Positions 24,331-32,782 of a stretch of 48,214 bases of DNA are shown piece after piece. Location of the stretch: assembly GCA_024275415.1 (NCBI GenBank), contig JAJRZD010000081.1, positions 1 to 48,214 of the forward strand, in the 5' to 3' direction. Position numbers and translations under genes: made by a program. Source of the stretch: an archaeon (GTDB taxonomy: Archaea > Asgardarchaeota > Thorarchaeia > Thorarchaeales > Thorarchaeaceae). Each line of letters begins with the position of its first letter. The first letter of the stretch is position 1. A model generated the notes under the pieces. That model searched no databases and had not been told where the DNA came from. It saw nothing but the letters and a program-made list of their open reading frames with translations.

Positions 24331-24681
24331 ATGTTGAATCGAGACGAAGGAGGTTTCTTCTACTATGTTGCCCTACTGGCTGGAATGTTTCTCATCGGCA
24401 CGTACCTATGGCATATCCTAGTCACACCTACTGGATATCAAGGATTCCATTTCATCATGTATGCCACTGGGTTCCTGTTACCTGTTTCAGCATTTGGATT
24501 TGCATTCGCAAAAGCAAGAACTTCGCGGGTGGGGTTAACTGTCATCACAGGGGTAATTGCAGGCATTCATTTCTTCTTAGAAATCACACTATTTGGGTCA
24601 TTCGTGGGTGTGATACTGTTCGCGTGGATGTCGTTTGGCTTACTCCTCGCTTTTGCAGCTTTCAGTTGGTTGCTTGAGTGA
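24331..24681 (+). CDS. Small four-helix membrane protein
   Basis: This 116-residue protein has about four transmembrane helices (starting YYVALLAGMFLIGTYLWHIL). AGGAG lies 7 bases before ATG 24331, which sets the start, although the frame is open further upstream. I do not recognise a family. It runs opposite to and between the two complex I transcription units, and its stop is 21 bases from the stop of the convergent gene at 24703. Histidines near the helix ends might bind haem, but nothing shows this. Confidence 0.6.
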   Translation: MLNRDEGGFFYYVALLAGMFLIGTYLWHILVTPTGYQGFHFIMYATGFLLPVSAFGFAFAKARTSRVGLTVITGVIAGIHFFLEITLFGSFVGVILFAWMSFGLLLAFAAFSWLLE

Positions 24682-24702
24682 AACTGGGCGACATGCTCAG
24701 TT

Positions 24703-25194
24703 TTACTCTTTTTCAGTTTCTACCGTTGTAGCTTCTAATTCAAATTCGACATCAGGAGCAACAGGACCATAATGGAGCTTGCTCACATCCATTATCCCTT
24801 CGGTGTATGCTTCGTCATCACGCGTCATCTTCAACATTGCTGCACCACCAGATGCGACGATAGCAGAACCGATTCCCCACGAGGCATACCAGATCGTGTC
24901 AGCTACGTCCCATTGGAATGACACAAGAGTCAGGATAATGAACATGACTGACACAAAAGATGCGATAGATAGAAACAGGTTCTTCATCTTCCCTCGATCG
25001 GGTACGAAATAGCCAAGTAGCAACACCGACAACAGAATGGGGCCACCAAGTAGAAAGGCCAGATTGGAAGTTTCGAAGGCCGCTGACCCTGTGGTCATCT
25101 TGAAGATGAACTCAACAAAATATGCGGTCATCATCACGACTCCAATCCAGAACATGCAATACCTATCTGCGTCCTCATTCAACCTGCGATTCAT
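24703..25194 (-). CDS. Four-helix membrane protein coupled to the FAD-NuoB fusion gene
   Basis: This 163-residue protein has about four or five membrane helices (beginning YCMFWIGVVMMTAYFVEFIF) and a hydrophilic acidic tail ending VEFELEATTVETEKE. Its ATG overlaps the stop of the upstream FAD-NuoB gene by four bases, so the two are co-translated. The tight coupling suggests an accessory membrane subunit of the modified complex I, perhaps helping dock the fused flavoprotein. I do not recognise it as a standard complex I subunit: it lacks the NuoA, J and K signatures. Confidence 0.6.
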   Translation of the reverse strand: MNRRLNEDADRYCMFWIGVVMMTAYFVEFIFKMTTGSAAFETSNLAFLLGGPILLSVLLLGYFVPDRGKMKNLFLSIASFVSVMFIILTLVSFQWDVADTIWYASWGIGSAIVASGGAAMLKMTRDDEAYTEGIMDVSKLHYGPVAPDVEFELEATTVETEKE

Positions 25195-27146
25195 TGGATC
25201 ATCCCCATTGCATCTTGATTCTCGTATTTCCTCTGCCAGTGCGTTGTACCGGCACGAATCTTGTTCTGAAGGATAAGATGGGCTCTAATGAAATCTACGG
25301 GCTTGGGGGGGCATCCTGGCAGGTATACATCTACAGGCACGACCTTCTCAGGGGGAGTCATCAAGGAATATCCATCCCAGAACAACCCGCCACTGGCCGC
25401 ACATTGCCCGAAGCTTATGACGTATTTTGGTTCGGGCATCTGTTCATAGATACGGCGTAGTCGGGGAGCCATCTTCTTCGTGAGGGAGCCCGCAATCCAC
25501 AGCACATCTGCCTGCCTTGGACCAAATAGAGGAAGCATTCCAAAGCGCTCTATGTCCCAACGGGATGCTACTGCTGCTGCACCGTCCACCATGCAACACC
25601 CAATACCGTACTGTACTGGCCACGGACTATGTGCACGGCCCCATCTCAGCATCCATTTGAGTGGCGGAAGGTTCTGCAACCATTTCAACAGGATAGGTGC
25701 AATTCGCCCAAACCCATTTCGGAAGAGATCATAGCCAATCCACATGAAGTACTTCCCAATTTTAAGGATGAACGGTAACCAGTAGGCAAAGATCTTCCCT
25801 GGATTAGCAATCTCGTTTTTATCGAGTTTCAATTTCGCAGCCCGTATCTTTGCAAGTCTGCGCTCGCCAAAGTATTGCGGAGCATAGTTTGCAAACCAAA
25901 TCCCAATCCCATGGGGGTGTCCACCGTGTCGTTGTGCAATCTTGAATATGACAAAACTCTGGGACCATGAAAGCATGAAGAATCTGCGCCGCTCGTCTTC
26001 AAGGAAGTAGCCCATGATTGTGACACCGTTCTTTGAGGTCACATACCCGTCAATGCCGGCCCTTGCTGACGCCTGCTCGAACTGAAAGTCAGAAAGCACA
26101 GCCTCCAGATTCTCTAATGGAGCAAAGGCCTGCCCGACGACCAATGTGGGCCCTGCCTTCTTCACGCGCATCGGATAGAATCGATCCTTCCATTCGTGGG
26201 CAGCAACATGCTCATCATATACTGTGCCATGATATTGTTCTGTGATGTTGCGAACGACCTCAAAGCCTTCTTCAATCTCCTCCTCTGTCCCTTCGTAAGC
26301 GATGAGGACAGTACCATGATGCACTGGGAATGGAAACGGCTCATCTGAGTCCCAAATCTGCTTCTTGAGGTCAGTGTATTTGGACTCCTCGAACTTGATC
26401 GTATAGGGTAGGGGTCCTTCTTCAATCATCTTCTCCATCGCAAGAACCATTTGATAGTTCTCAGGAAAGCTTACCACGATAGGCTTGACTGGCATAAGGG
26501 GCTTGACCCTAAGGCGAATCTTCGTAATGATGCCCAAGATGCCCTCGGTATCGCAAAAGAGGTCTGTGTCAGTACTGGTTATTATCTTGCCATCAGGCAG
26601 AACCACTTCGAAGCTTAGAACATTGTCATTGATCTTCCCGTATTTCAAGGAGCCAATCCCATCGCCTCCTTGAGCCACCCATCCACCGATAGTGGCTGAC
26701 AACCCAGACGACGGATAGCATCGGAGATCCAGTCCAACTCGGTTCAGTTCGAATTGAAGATTTGCCCAGGAAATGCCTGGTTCCACAAGAACCGTCTGGT
26801 TCGCTTCGTCAATTTCGAGAACATTATCCATCCTGCGCATATCAACAATGACCCCTCCCTTACGAGGGATCGCGCCTCCATACCCACTTGTTCCCGCACC
26901 TCTGGGAATGATAGGAATTTTCTCTTCGTTGGCAATCCTGTATAAAGATTGTATTTCTTCAGGAGTTTCTGGTTGAACAGCTGCATCAGGGTTGTTATTC
27001 ATCATGTAGCCGACCTGTTTGGGTAGTGCACCTACATCAGTAGAGAAAATGACTAACTCATGCTTTGATGTGATCAGCCGGTCGCCAAAAACGTGTGATA
27101 GTTTCTCGAATTGCTTTTTCTTGAGTCCCATCGGAGATGTCTCCAT
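25191..27146 (-). CDS. Fusion of a GlcD-type FAD oxidase with complex I subunit NuoB
   Basis: This 651-residue protein joins two enzymes. Residues about 40-225 are a PCMH-type FAD-binding domain (PIIPRGAGTSGYGGAIPRKG, SSGLSATIGGWVAQGGDGIG). Residues 225-455 are the FAD-oxidase C-terminal domain ending LDKNEIANPGKIF, as in glycolate oxidase GlcD and D-lactate dehydrogenases. An amphipathic or membrane-touching linker (455-495) leads to a complete NuoB from about residue 496, with C517, C518, C582 and C612 at the spacing expected for cluster N2. No other nuoB is in the window. The fusion would let a hydroxyacid-type flavin feed complex I without NADH. The substrate is unknown. The gene is co-translated with the four-helix gene at 24703. 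Confidence 0.92.
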   Translation of the reverse strand: METSPMGLKKKQFEKLSHVFGDRLITSKHELVIFSTDVGALPKQVGYMMNNNPDAAVQPETPEEIQSLYRIANEEKIPIIPRGAGTSGYGGAIPRKGGVIVDMRRMDNVLEIDEANQTVLVEPGISWANLQFELNRVGLDLRCYPSSGLSATIGGWVAQGGDGIGSLKYGKINDNVLSFEVVLPDGKIITSTDTDLFCDTEGILGIITKIRLRVKPLMPVKPIVVSFPENYQMVLAMEKMIEEGPLPYTIKFEESKYTDLKKQIWDSDEPFPFPVHHGTVLIAYEGTEEEIEEGFEVVRNITEQYHGTVYDEHVAAHEWKDRFYPMRVKKAGPTLVVGQAFAPLENLEAVLSDFQFEQASARAGIDGYVTSKNGVTIMGYFLEDERRRFFMLSWSQSFVIFKIAQRHGGHPHGIGIWFANYAPQYFGERRLAKIRAAKLKLDKNEIANPGKIFAYWLPFILKIGKYFMWIGYDLFRNGFGRIAPILLKWLQNLPPLKWMLRWGRAHSPWPVQYGIGCCMVDGAAAVASRWDIERFGMLPLFGPRQADVLWIAGSLTKKMAPRLRRIYEQMPEPKYVISFGQCAASGGLFWDGYSLMTPPEKVVPVDVYLPGCPPKPVDFIRAHLILQNKIRAGTTHWQRKYENQDAMGMIQ

Positions 27147-27190
27147 CAGGTTGTCCAGACACCACTTGCTTTGCGATTGACTTCATGCCT

Positions 27191-27199
27191 GCATAAAAA
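27191..27199 (-). promoter_or_regulatory. TATA box for the FAD-NuoB fusion gene
   Basis: GGTTTTTATGC on the minus strand lies about 45-50 bases before ATG 27146, in the 186-base divergent spacer with the CCG-domain gene. A start near 27170 would give a leader of about 25 bases. Confidence 0.45.
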
Positions 27200-27332
27200 C
27201 CTAGCGAGTGACCTACATCTTAGCGTAGACTTGAATGGGAAGGTATTTGTGGACTTTAAGCTTGGTTCTGATAGCAAGAAAAAGGAATTCGATGCGATAC
27301 ACATTTCAACGCAAAACAGTGAGGTAAGAAAC

Positions 27333-28556
27333 ATGGAATTTCCTAGTCTCAAAGCATACGGACTCCAAGATATGCCTTTTACATGCGCCCAATGCAGCTT
27401 TTGCCAGGTTGGCAATGGAGCGTGTCCCACATACAAAGTGAAACGCCTTGATAGCTACTCCGGTAAGGGGAAGATGGTGATTGCCCGTAACCTGTTGCAA
27501 GGACGCCTTAGACCATCTGAGGGGCTCGAAGGGCTAAGGGATGCTATCTTCAATTGTACACTGTGTGGTGGGTGTGAAGAAATATGTCAGGTAGATATCC
27601 CCTTTGTGAAGATCTATCAGCTGTTACGACACGAGTTCCTAAAGAGAGACATGTGGCCTCATGGACTTATGATGGCTAGGGACACTCTTCTAAAGACAAA
27701 CAACATCCAGGGACAATCCCAGATGGATCGCATCGAAGGCTGGTCCTATTGGCATCCTGATGAAGATATGGTACTAGACCTCCAAGGAAAGAAAGCCAAG
27801 ACCGCTTTCTTCGTTGGATGTACCTCGTCATTCAAAGGAGTGTCAATTCAGGCAACCATCGCTTCCACTCTCGTTTATGACAAGGCCGGAGTCGATTTTA
27901 CACTTCTGGGCGAGGAGGAATGGTGCTGTGGCGCACCGATGATAATGACGGGAGATTTTGACACTGCTAGGAAGTATGCCATGCACAACATCGAGAAGTT
28001 CCATGAGCTCGGTGTTGAGAGAGTTGTCACAAATTGCCCAGGCTGTTACAAAATGTGGGCTCACGAATATCACGAGTTCTTGGATATTGACCACGGTCTT
28101 GAGATTCTGTACGGTGCCGAATTTCTGATGGAAATCCTTGATGAGAACAAGCTGGATTTCAATACCCCCTTGGATAAGGGCATCACGTTCCATGATGGAT
28201 GTGATGCTGGTAGAAATGCTGGATTCTATGAGGAACCTCGGAAGGTCTTGGAGTACATTCCAGGAATCGAGTTCGAGGAGTTACCGCACAACAAGGCCAA
28301 TAGTTACTGCTGTGGTTCAGGGGGCGTCCTTAGAGCTGTAGACAATGACTTTGCAGTCAAGATAAACGAGCTTAAGGTGAAGGACATTGAAGCCACAAAT
28401 GCTGAAATCGTCGTATCACACTGTCCCTCCTGCGTTGACTTCATGCATAACCAATTGCCCGGTGCGGGCTCAAGCAAGACCTCGAAGGATCTAGTCGTAC
28501 TGGTTGCACAGGCATTGGGACTAGAGTGGGAAGGTCTTGAGGAAATCTATGGCTAG
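27333..28556 (+). CDS. CCG-domain iron-sulfur oxidoreductase (GlpC/HdrD/LldE-like)
   Basis: This 407-residue protein has two N-terminal ferredoxin-type sites, the first C18-x2-C-x2-C-x6-CP (unusual spacing) and the second CTLCGGCEEIC. Two CCG domains follow, with EEWCCGAPMI, NCPGCYKMW, FHDGCDAGR, SYCCGSGGVL and HCPSCVDF. Such proteins pass electrons between a flavin dehydrogenase and a membrane carrier or heterodisulfide. It is divergent from the FAD-NuoB fusion and probably partners it, as GlcF does with GlcD. I chose ATG 27333, with GAGGT about 10 bases upstream; the frame is open to 27111 but would overlap the divergent gene. Confidence 0.87.
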   Translation: MEFPSLKAYGLQDMPFTCAQCSFCQVGNGACPTYKVKRLDSYSGKGKMVIARNLLQGRLRPSEGLEGLRDAIFNCTLCGGCEEICQVDIPFVKIYQLLRHEFLKRDMWPHGLMMARDTLLKTNNIQGQSQMDRIEGWSYWHPDEDMVLDLQGKKAKTAFFVGCTSSFKGVSIQATIASTLVYDKAGVDFTLLGEEEWCCGAPMIMTGDFDTARKYAMHNIEKFHELGVERVVTNCPGCYKMWAHEYHEFLDIDHGLEILYGAEFLMEILDENKLDFNTPLDKGITFHDGCDAGRNAGFYEEPRKVLEYIPGIEFEELPHNKANSYCCGSGGVLRAVDNDFAVKINELKVKDIEATNAEIVVSHCPSCVDFMHNQLPGAGSSKTSKDLVVLVAQALGLEWEGLEEIYG

Positions 28557-28621
28557 TACTGGACAGGCACACACACCGGCAGTAGGTAATCAAATAAGCC
28601 AGTGTGCATGTTATAGAAATA

Positions 28622-29875
28622 ATGCCATTGCGCAAGGATGAACTAGAGGATAGGTGGCTATACGAGCAGATTGTCGAAAGAGTGCCTCCGTTCAAATGGT
28701 TACCGCCCACATTCGATGTGATGACTCAGCTGTTGTTAGTCGAAGCTGGGGGGATTCTCGCATTCCTGTACTTCCGTTTGCCAAATGAGGCTATCTTCTT
28801 AGGCACGTTGGCGATACTCTATACGGTCGTCTGGTCCGCTGGCTGTCTCTATGTCATCCCTTTTTTGAGGAAACTACGGGATCCTACGAACGAAGAGGAA
28901 CGCCGTGTCCTTACAAAGTACAAACACGACCTTCTTGAGGATAAGATGCTCGAGCTGATTGGAAGCATCGCATGTTACATCGCAATCACGTCGTATCTGT
29001 TATATGACCAAGAATTGCTTCACCGGTTCCTTGGTCAGGGCTACGGAAATCTCATTCTTTATGGACTCCTGCTAATCCTCTCATGGGATATTGCATACAG
29101 GTTATGGCTTTCTTTCTTCACGGCATTCTCATCGGCACGCAGATCCATAAGCTTAGCGAGAGCAGCAAGAAAGAGAAGAGGTCTCAAATACACAGCTTAT
29201 TCAGAAGTGCAAACGCTAAAATCACTAGATATGATCAATCTCTACTGGGCCGCTTCTGCAGTCCTGCTAGTCCCAATTGCCATTTCCACTGAGATATTGC
29301 TCTATTCAATCGTTGCATTCTTTCTTTCCATTGTGATCCTGTCATTCGTGAGCCTGCTGGCGATGGAAACGATACCCTGGTTCCCACCGGATGTCGAGGA
29401 CATCCTCTTGAGAGAAAGGTTTGCCTATGTGGCTGCATACAACAAGTCAACCCTTCACACAACTCCAGTGATCTTCGTCTACGACGGGAAATACATCTAT
29501 TTCGCAATCAGCGTGAAATCAGCAAAATACCGGTTGATAAAGAAGAACAATAGGATTGCAGTTCTTGTAGATATGAGGGACGCCAAGAACGCAATGAATA
29601 ACAGGTCAATACTAATGCGTGGGAAAGGACTTGTCCTCGGACAGGTCAGCCCCTTCGGACTTATCCGGTTGTTCCTGTACGGCCTGTGGATGTTGAGAGT
29701 AAGATCCCTGTTCTGGAAAAAATACCCCATGTATATGCGATATTATAAAGAAGAGGCTGACTCAATCCCGCTGGCATGGCAGGATAAGCCCTTCGTGTCA
29801 CGGGTTCTCGTAAGGCTCCAAGTAGAGAAAGCGACATACTGGAGAGAGGCGTTGCCGACATTCCTAAGGGTGTGA
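28622..29875 (+). CDS. Membrane protein fused to an FMN split-barrel (PPOX-like) domain
   Basis: This 417-residue protein has about six to eight transmembrane helices in residues 40-270, then a soluble C-terminal domain. That domain (LRERFAYVAAYNKSTLHTTP, then VIFVYDGKYIYFAISVKSAK and RGKGLVLGQ) has the pattern of the pyridoxamine-phosphate-oxidase-like FMN/F420/haem-binding split barrel. A CAAATAAG element at 28590-28597 lies about 25-30 bases before ATG 28622, suggesting a near-leaderless start; an in-frame GTG at 28604 is an alternative. It precedes a free-standing split-barrel protein. The function is unknown; a membrane-bound flavin or haem redox protein is possible. Confidence 0.65.
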   Translation: MPLRKDELEDRWLYEQIVERVPPFKWLPPTFDVMTQLLLVEAGGILAFLYFRLPNEAIFLGTLAILYTVVWSAGCLYVIPFLRKLRDPTNEEERRVLTKYKHDLLEDKMLELIGSIACYIAITSYLLYDQELLHRFLGQGYGNLILYGLLLILSWDIAYRLWLSFFTAFSSARRSISLARAARKRRGLKYTAYSEVQTLKSLDMINLYWAASAVLLVPIAISTEILLYSIVAFFLSIVILSFVSLLAMETIPWFPPDVEDILLRERFAYVAAYNKSTLHTTPVIFVYDGKYIYFAISVKSAKYRLIKKNNRIAVLVDMRDAKNAMNNRSILMRGKGLVLGQVSPFGLIRLFLYGLWMLRVRSLFWKKYPMYMRYYKEEADSIPLAWQDKPFVSRVLVRLQVEKATYWREALPTFLRV

Positions 29876-29919
29876 TCTAATGAGTCTAACAATAAGAGTC
29901 GTTGGAGGGATATAAGAAC

Positions 29920-30387
29920 GTGACAGCAAAGCATTGTATGATGCGACTGCATACAGGAGCCAGAAAGATATTGCGTGAAGGGTTCTTCGCGTACTTCACA
30001 ACTGGGAATCCAAGATCGTTCCCACACATCACAACAATGTTCTATATCTGGGACGAGGAATCATGTACATTCTATGTGATCACATCTGAATCGACAAAGA
30101 AGGTGAAGAATATCCAGCAGAACCCAAATGTCGCCCTCACCATTGATGAGCGTGACCCGCTGTCGCCTGCTGGTAACTGTGGTGTCTTGGTTCGTGGAAA
30201 GGCAAGAGTAATCCCCATCGAGGAGATGGGTGACATCCTCATGAACAAATACTGGGCAAAATACCTTAACGTCCTCGGACAGGGTTTTCCTATGGGCTCA
30301 CGCTTGGCGATAGAAATCACTCCTCGTGTGATTCACTATTGGAGCGGAATACACTTCTTCAAGTGGGTTGACCACAGACACGCATGA
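29920..30387 (+). CDS. FMN split-barrel (PPOX-class) protein
   Basis: This 155-residue soluble protein has the split-barrel pattern: REGFFAYFTTGNPRSFPHIT, FYVITSESTKKVKNIQQNPN, VALTIDE and CGVLVRGKARVIP. The family includes pyridoxamine phosphate oxidases and F420- or FMN-dependent reductases. I prefer the GTG at 29920, with GGAGGG about 10 bases before it; a TTG at 29902 is also in frame. It follows the membrane split-barrel gene by 44 bases on the same strand and may work with it. Confidence 0.72.
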   Translation: MTAKHCMMRLHTGARKILREGFFAYFTTGNPRSFPHITTMFYIWDEESCTFYVITSESTKKVKNIQQNPNVALTIDERDPLSPAGNCGVLVRGKARVIPIEEMGDILMNKYWAKYLNVLGQGFPMGSRLAIEITPRVIHYWSGIHFFKWVDHRHA

Positions 30388-30557
30388 CATGAACAATATC
30401 GTACATAGACTGAATCGTTATTCGAAAGGCCTTACTATAGACGCTTACTTGTAGATAGTGAAACGGGAGCCTGAGATTCACTTGATACAATCCTGCTGCC
30501 CCCCTCAGAGCTCACCAATCGCTGCATCATAAGACGACAGCATATCTTAGATATGTG

Positions 30558-31604
30558 TTACATTGCCGGAGGAGGTCGCGTCAGGTTACGGTACTGGATA
30601 GCACAAATCACGACTAGGACTATTCCCGCAATGGCCAGATAGATCAGATTTGATGTAAAACCCTTGAGGATATACCCTGCTGTGAGGCTCAGTGTAATGA
30701 GAAGATGTAGCATGATAGTCGCGGCGTTGGCGGGAACCAACCGATTCGGAGCCTCATACTCTCGCATCATGATTCGTACTCCCAAATAGCCCAACGGAAT
30801 TAACGTCAGAGCGAGGAGCGATTCAAACGCAATCAGCCCACTCACGACACAAACGACAATCCATACGAACACAGCTGCTATAAGAACAGCATAGCCCTTC
30901 GCAGCTTTCTCGCGTCCAAGCCGCACCACAACCGTTCTTTTTCCAGAATCCCTGTCTGCTGCATAGTCCTGAAATTCATTGATATAGAGAATCCCAGCAA
31001 CAAGAAGTGCTGTAGGTATCGACGCAAGTATTGGCTCAAGAAGGATGTTCTGAGCTTGAACGTAGTAGGATCCGAGTACCATCAGAACGCCAAAATTAAG
31101 GCCGATAAATATCTCCCCAATGCCACGCTTCACCAATCTGAACGGAGGTGCGGAGTAGAACAGCCCAGACGCAGCACCTATCATGCCAAAAACAAGGATC
31201 AGGATGCCTCGAGTCAGAGCGAGATATACACCTATCAAACCAGTGATTGCAAAGAAGACCATAGATTCAGCCAGCACCTCACGAGGTGTTAGAAGACCAA
31301 GCTGAATCATCCGACTCCCACCAGTGAAAGGACGGACGAATTCCGTGTTTATATCATCCGAACCCGTGTTCTCTGGAGTGTGGTCGAAATAATCGTTCGA
31401 CACATTGGCTGCAATGTGAAGAAATGCTCCTGCAATGACCGTCAAGAGAAAGACATCAAGCAGGAAAACCCCAGTCGTAGCCCAAGCTATCGCTGTGCCC
31501 AGAAAGACAGGTGAGATAGACGCGGTCAAGAATGGTGCTCTCAATTCCAGAAAGAACGCCTTCTTCTTAGATATTTGCATTGGCTCCTGAATGATTTCCG
31601 TCAT
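30558..31604 (-). CDS. UbiA-family prenyltransferase, MenA-like
   Basis: This 348-residue membrane protein has about eight or nine helices. The first aspartate-rich motif is NVSNDYFDHTPENTGSDDIN (preceding FVRPFTGGSRMI), and the second is LYINEFQDYAADRDSGKRT. These and the RPFTGGSRMIQLG segment resemble 1,4-dihydroxy-2-naphthoate prenyltransferase MenA more than the archaeal lipid enzyme. MenA joins a polyprenyl chain to the quinone head group, fitting the polyprenyl diphosphate synthase divergently encoded 151 bases away. No other menaquinone gene is in the window, so the head group is an inference. Confidence 0.78.
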   Translation of the reverse strand: MTEIIQEPMQISKKKAFFLELRAPFLTASISPVFLGTAIAWATTGVFLLDVFLLTVIAGAFLHIAANVSNDYFDHTPENTGSDDINTEFVRPFTGGSRMIQLGLLTPREVLAESMVFFAITGLIGVYLALTRGILILVFGMIGAASGLFYSAPPFRLVKRGIGEIFIGLNFGVLMVLGSYYVQAQNILLEPILASIPTALLVAGILYINEFQDYAADRDSGKRTVVVRLGREKAAKGYAVLIAAVFVWIVVCVVSGLIAFESLLALTLIPLGYLGVRIMMREYEAPNRLVPANAATIMLHLLITLSLTAGYILKGFTSNLIYLAIAGIVLVVICAIQYRNLTRPPPAM

Positions 31605-31755
31605 CAGCTCTATGCCTCAATATGCAGTTTCGTAGATAGTCCATTCAAAACCTTTGCGGTGAGTTTTCAGAATTCCTTAAATGTAGAAAGTGTATCTGCG
31701 GAGCAACGCCAATACGAAGGCAAACCTTTTGAACTGATACGAGAAGGTCGCAAAC

Positions 31756-32781
31756 ATGGATACATTGGATTACCTTTCCGACAGACTCGACAAAACGTCG
31801 GACAGCATTTTTCTCACAGACCTTCTCAAGAATGAAGATATCAAATCACGATTAGAGATGATCAATTCAGAGATAGATATCCATCTAGGAAAGGATGGAG
31901 AACCAAAGATTCTGTACGAAACGGCAAAGCATCTCCTCAAGGCAGGCGGGAAGAGACTACGTTCGTTGTTAGTAGTGCTCTGTTGTGAAGCGGTCGGAGG
32001 TGACATCACCAAGGCAGTTCCATTCTCTGTAGCCATCGAGCTGGCACAAACGGCCAGTCTTATCCACGATGATGTGATTGATGAGGACACACTCCGCAGA
32101 GGTGTGCGGTCAACACACGAACAGTTCGGCCATAAGATGGCAATTTTGGCTGGAGACCTCCTTGTGGCTCAGGCTGTCAAGATGATTGGAAGTCTTGGCA
32201 CACCAGAGATAATTGTACAGATTGCAGAGGAGGGAATCAGGATGTGCGAGGGGGAGGCTGCAGATATACTCCTCAATGCTGACAACCCGAATGCCATGAC
32301 AATCGAAAACTATCTTGAGATGATTCAGAAGAAGACTGTATCATTCATCAAGGCTGCAACGTCGGTGGGTGCTTCCATCGGCAAGGGCACGAAGGAGCAA
32401 ATCAGCTCGTTACGCAGGTATGGAGAGAATCTGGGATTCGCATTCCAGATCCGTGATGATGTGCTCAACATAATCTCATCGTCTGACATCTCAGGAAAGG
32501 ATGAATACAGTGACCTCCTTTCGAAAAGATGCACATTCCCTTTGGTTCACGCTTTGGACAAATCATCGCCAGAGGATAGAGAGCGGTGTTTGCAGGCACT
32601 ATCTGAGGGTGACATGTCTGTCGCCCTTCATCTCGTTGAAAGGACTCGGGCAATCCCAGCTTCCATCGAGAAAACTACAGAGTACATCAGAAAGGCAAAG
32701 GCCACATTGAAAGAGCACGATTTTGTGAACGCACATCTTCTAGAACAGGTAGCCGATTTCGTTCTCCAGAGACTGCACTAG
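31756..32781 (+). CDS. Polyprenyl diphosphate synthase (trans type)
   Basis: This 341-residue enzyme elongates allylic diphosphates with isopentenyl diphosphate. It has the substrate-binding GGKRLR at 64-69, the first aspartate-rich motif DDVID at 105-109, GDLL, KT, and the second motif FQIRDDVLN at 230-238, where the last aspartate is asparagine. The residue five before the first motif is alanine (A100); small residues there favour long chains, which fits a quinone side chain. The DDxxN form is more usual in eukaryotic geranylgeranyl diphosphate synthases, so a C20 product for lipids is the main alternative. Confidence 0.87.
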   Translation: MDTLDYLSDRLDKTSDSIFLTDLLKNEDIKSRLEMINSEIDIHLGKDGEPKILYETAKHLLKAGGKRLRSLLVVLCCEAVGGDITKAVPFSVAIELAQTASLIHDDVIDEDTLRRGVRSTHEQFGHKMAILAGDLLVAQAVKMIGSLGTPEIIVQIAEEGIRMCEGEAADILLNADNPNAMTIENYLEMIQKKTVSFIKAATSVGASIGKGTKEQISSLRRYGENLGFAFQIRDDVLNIISSSDISGKDEYSDLLSKRCTFPLVHALDKSSPEDRERCLQALSEGDMSVALHLVERTRAIPASIEKTTEYIRKAKATLKEHDFVNAHLLEQVADFVLQRLH

Positions 32782-32782
32782 A

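Noticed and set aside
27111..27332. Upstream extension of the CCG iron-sulfur protein to 27111
   Set aside because: It would overlap the N-terminus of the divergent FAD-NuoB gene, has no protein-like sequence, and a GAGGT site sits before ATG 27333.
30541..30555. CATATC/GATATG inverted repeat after the MenA-like gene as a terminator
   Set aside because: The stem is only six bases and no T-run follows on the minus strand.
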